Positions 61,441 to 64,000 of a stretch of DNA of 64,000 nucleotides are shown piece by piece. The position numbers were made by a program, and so were the translations under genes. Under the pieces are notes generated by a model. It did not search any database. It saw only the letters and a list, made by a program, of their open reading frames with translations, and had not been told where the DNA came from. Location: the NCBI RefSeq assembly GCF_014489115.1, contig NZ_JACTAH010000001.1, positions 1 through 64,000 on the forward strand, written 5' to 3'. Every line of letters begins with the position of its first letter. Position 1 is the first letter of the stretch. The DNA is from Thauera sedimentorum. Its GTDB lineage: Bacteria; Pseudomonadota; Gammaproteobacteria; Burkholderiales; Rhodocyclaceae.

Positions 61441-64000
61441 ATGCTGGATGTAATCGTTCCCGTGTACGCGGGCGAAGCCGATACGCGCCGCTGTCTTGAA
61501 AGTGTTCTGGCCTGCCGGCAGCAGACAATGTTCGAGCTGGTGGTGGTGGATGATGCGTCTCCGGAGCCGACGCTCTCCGCGTGGTTGCAGGAACTGGCCG
61601 ACGCCGGACAAATAAGCTTGCTGCGCAATCCGTACAACCTCGGTTTCGTCCGCACGGTGAACCGGGCGCTCGCACTGCATCCCGGGCGTGACGTGGTGCT
61701 GCTGAACAGCGACACGGAGGTAAGCGGCAATTGGCTGGACCGCATCCTGCGTTGTGCGGACTCTCATCCGGACGCAGCGACTATCACACCGTTCTCCAAC
61801 AATGCGACGATCTGCTCGTATCCCTACGAGGGCTGGTTAGGTGAGGTGCCCGGCCGATTGGGGCTTGCGGCGTTGGATGAGGTTTTCTCTCGCCGTTTGT
61901 CCGGCGTGGCGATGGATCTGCCCAGTGGTGTTGGTTTCTGCATGTTCGTTCGGCGCGCCTGCCTGGACGCGGTTGGCGTGCTCGATGATGTGGCTTTCGC
62001 ACGGGGCTATGGCGAGGAGAACGATCTTTGCCGACGGGCGGCAAAGGCGGGGTGGCGTAACCTGCTTTGCGCAGACGTCTTTGTGTACCACCGCGGTGGC
62101 GTGAGTTTTGCGCACGAACGCGGTACGTTGATGAAGCAGGGGGATGAACGCCTGAATGCCTTGCATCCTGAGTATGCGGAGGTAGTGCGACGTTTCATCG
62201 TGGACGACCCTTTGCGGCCCTTGCGCGACGCGATTGACGCGGCACGCGCTGCACTTGGCGCAGACGAGGCGGCCGAGGTGAGCCGTGAGCGCGAACGCCG
62301 TCCGCCGCTACCCGCTCGGGAGGTGCTGTGGCAGGACACGGCCCCCCATGTGGGTATGGACGTGGTGAATGTGCCAGCCGTGAATTCGGTAGCCGCCCGC
62401 CCGTTGCCAGATGAGGTCTGGCTTCATGTGGCACACAGCTGGGGCGGTGGGGTGATGCGCTGGGTCCACGACTTGGCGGGGGCGGACGCTGGCGAAGCGC
62501 GCCACTTGCTGTTGAGGTCGCGTAGCTGGCGCAACCATGCGGGGGTAAGGCTCGAGTTGGTAGATCCGATGCTCGCGGATGAGGTGTTGATCGCGTGGAC
62601 GCTGGATGGACCAATCGGCTATTGCGATACCGAGCATGCTCAGTACCGCGAGATACTGGCGGATTTGATCGCTGCCTTTGATGTCCGTGCGGTTGTGGTG
62701 TCTTCACTGATCGGTCATTCGCTCGACGCGCTTGATACCGGATTGCCGACGTTTGTGGTGCTGCATGATCTGTTTCCGTTCTGTCCGGCGCTGTTTGGCT
62801 GGTTCGAGCAGACCTGTGTCGAGTGCGGACCGAGTTCCCTTGCGCGGTGCTTTGCGAGCAATCCGCTCAATGTTTTCTGGCAGCACGCTGACGTGAAACG
62901 TTGGCAGGCCCTTCGCACGGCCTACGGTGCCCGGCTGGCGGATGAGTCTGTGATGATCGTAGCGCCAAGCAGGTCGGTACATGAGCGCTATGTGGAGTTG
63001 TTTCCCTTGTTGCGCGGGCGCTCATGGCGGTTAATCGCACATGGCCTGGCGTCGGTGCCCGTGCCGCTTCTACCGCGCCCAGCTGAGCGTTTGAAGCTAT
63101 TGGTGCCCGGGCGACTAGCGCCGCATAAGGGTCTGGACTTGTTGCGTGAGGTGCTGCCTGGCGTCTCCGCTTTCGCCGATGTGATGTTGCTAGGCTGCGG
63201 TGAGTTCGGCAGGGCCTTCGCGGGACAGCCGAACGTGCAGGTGGTCGAGAGCTACTCACAGGCGCAGATGGCAGCGCATGTAGCCGCTTTCGGCCCGGAC
63301 TGTGCCTTGTTGCTGTCATCCTTGCCGGAGACGTTCAGCTACACGCTGAGCGAGATGCACGCGCTGGGGGTGCCTGTGCTGGCAAGTGATCTTGGCGCAT
63401 TCTCCGAGCGTATTGTTGACGGGCAGACCGGCTATCTCGTGGTGCCCGAGGCTGCTGTCGTGATTGCGCGGTTATACGACATGGCTCGCGACCGCCGGGC
63501 GCTTGCCGAGATGGCGGGAAGGCTGCGTCAGCAGCCGGTGCATACCGCGGGGCAGATGGTGGCCGAGTACAGGGCGCTGCTACCTCAGCGCAAGGGAGAA
63601 GCGGCGATCGCGCCGCGCAAGGTGCTGACGCTGCTGAGCATGGCCTTGGCGGATGCTCGTTGCCGGCAGCGTTCAACAATGGCGCAACTGCTTGAGGCCC
63701 GGCGCGAGGTGTCCAGTCATCAGTTCGTTCTGGAGTCACTTGCGCGTGAGCGCGCGCGGAATGCCTACGTCGAGAACGATCTGGCCGGAAGATTAGAACT
63801 GGTGGAGGCCGAACGGGATGCGCTACTGGCGTCGACCTCATGGAAACTAACGGCTCCATTGCGTCTGCTGAAGGGCGAACTCAGCCGGCGGACATTGCCC
63901 GCCACGACGCTTGATTCGACACGAGCGAAGCAGGAGCCTCACCTGATCCTCGCAACCATGCGTGGCGACCTGATGGCGGAGCGACGCCGCAAGCGGCTGT
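61441..64000 (+). CDS. Two-domain glycosyltransferase (GT2 plus GT4), cut by the window end
   Basis: At least 853 residues; the frame stays open to the last base, so the 3' end is missing. The GT2 part (about 1-250) has DVIVPVYAG, VVVDDASPEP and LLNSDTEVSG, the DxD-type site. The GT4 part (about 320-705) has VAHSWGGGVMRWVHDL and LLVPGRLAPHKGLDLLREV, and near 635 LPETFSYTLSEMHALGVPVL. A coiled segment (about 725-800) ends in STSWKLTAPLRLLKG, a tail common in polysaccharide glycosyltransferase fusions. The ATG at 61441 follows an in-frame stop closely. It probably builds the exported surface glycan. Confidence 0.85.
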   Translation, partial: MLDVIVPVYAGEADTRRCLESVLACRQQTMFELVVVDDASPEPTLSAWLQELADAGQISLLRNPYNLGFVRTVNRALALHPGRDVVLLNSDTEVSGNWLDRILRCADSHPDAATITPFSNNATICSYPYEGWLGEVPGRLGLAALDEVFSRRLSGVAMDLPSGVGFCMFVRRACLDAVGVLDDVAFARGYGEENDLCRRAAKAGWRNLLCADVFVYHRGGVSFAHERGTLMKQGDERLNALHPEYAEVVRRFIVDDPLRPLRDAIDAARAALGADEAAEVSRERERRPPLPAREVLWQDTAPHVGMDVVNVPAVNSVAARPLPDEVWLHVAHSWGGGVMRWVHDLAGADAGEARHLLLRSRSWRNHAGVRLELVDPMLADEVLIAWTLDGPIGYCDTEHAQYREILADLIAAFDVRAVVVSSLIGHSLDALDTGLPTFVVLHDLFPFCPALFGWFEQTCVECGPSSLARCFASNPLNVFWQHADVKRWQALRTAYGARLADESVMIVAPSRSVHERYVELFPLLRGRSWRLIAHGLASVPVPLLPRPAERLKLLVPGRLAPHKGLDLLREVLPGVSAFADVMLLGCGEFGRAFAGQPNVQVVESYSQAQMAAHVAAFGPDCALLLSSLPETFSYTLSEMHALGVPVLASDLGAFSERIVDGQTGYLVVPEAAVVIARLYDMARDRRALAEMAGRLRQQPVHTAGQMVAEYRALLPQRKGEAAIAPRKVLTLLSMALADARCRQRSTMAQLLEARREVSSHQFVLESLARERARNAYVENDLAGRLELVEAERDALLASTSWKLTAPLRLLKGELSRRTLPATTLDSTRAKQEPHLILATMRGDLMAERRRKRL

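Overview
The window looks like the chromosome of a GC-rich betaproteobacterium. The gene repertoire and the 5S rRNA tail fit the Rhodocyclales (Azoarcus/Thauera/Aromatoleum type), but this is inference from gene content and not a phylogeny. It opens inside the last bases of a 5S rRNA gene, so an rRNA operon ends at the left edge.

About 0.4-29.7 kb is mainly housekeeping. On the minus strand lie a magnesium channel (mgtE), a rnb-tonB-aroE-mtgA run, and a chain of small tightly packed genes (rarD, a methyltransferase, a YqiA esterase, a YkgJ protein, a DUF2478 protein). A TPP-riboswitch-controlled thiD-thiC operon and a feoA-feoA-feoB-feoC ferrous-iron operon follow. Among them, on the plus strand, is an exported carbonic-anhydrase-like protein that lacks one zinc ligand. 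A MocR-type regulator faces a lone outer-membrane-like protein. Then come a tetR-MFP-RND efflux operon and a pcm-rhodanese-tolC set that ends against convergent waaA (Kdo transferase).

From about 29.9 kb the window becomes a cell-surface region with a less GC-rich third-position style. First comes an O-antigen/EPS initiation set in the order WbpV-like, WbpL-like, WbpM-like, then an apaH-like phosphatase gene and two glycosyltransferases. Next is a complete type II secretion locus in the order E-F-G-H-I-J-K-L-M-N-D (36.9-47.5 kb), the order of the Xanthomonas xps cluster, without a prepilin peptidase gene. It is followed by a small lipoprotein, an abundant-looking secreted surface protein with its own promoter and strong terminator, a second secreted protein with an InlB-type repeat, and a parvulin-type peptidyl-prolyl isomerase.

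The right end (52-64 kb) holds a Wzm/Wzt polysaccharide ABC exporter, three consecutive sulfotransferase-like genes, a PAPS-synthesis pair on the opposite strand (CysNC, and a CysD carrying a 190-residue N-terminal extension I do not recognise), a TauE/SafE-type transporter, and a large two-domain glycosyltransferase that runs off the window. Together these suggest the cell makes and exports a sulfated surface polysaccharide next to a dedicated secretion machine for surface proteins. That combined module is the most interesting part of the window.

No tRNA genes, insertion sequences, CRISPR arrays or prophage genes were seen. Two copies of a REP-like inverted repeat lie in intergenic DNA at 12.3 and 18.3 kb.
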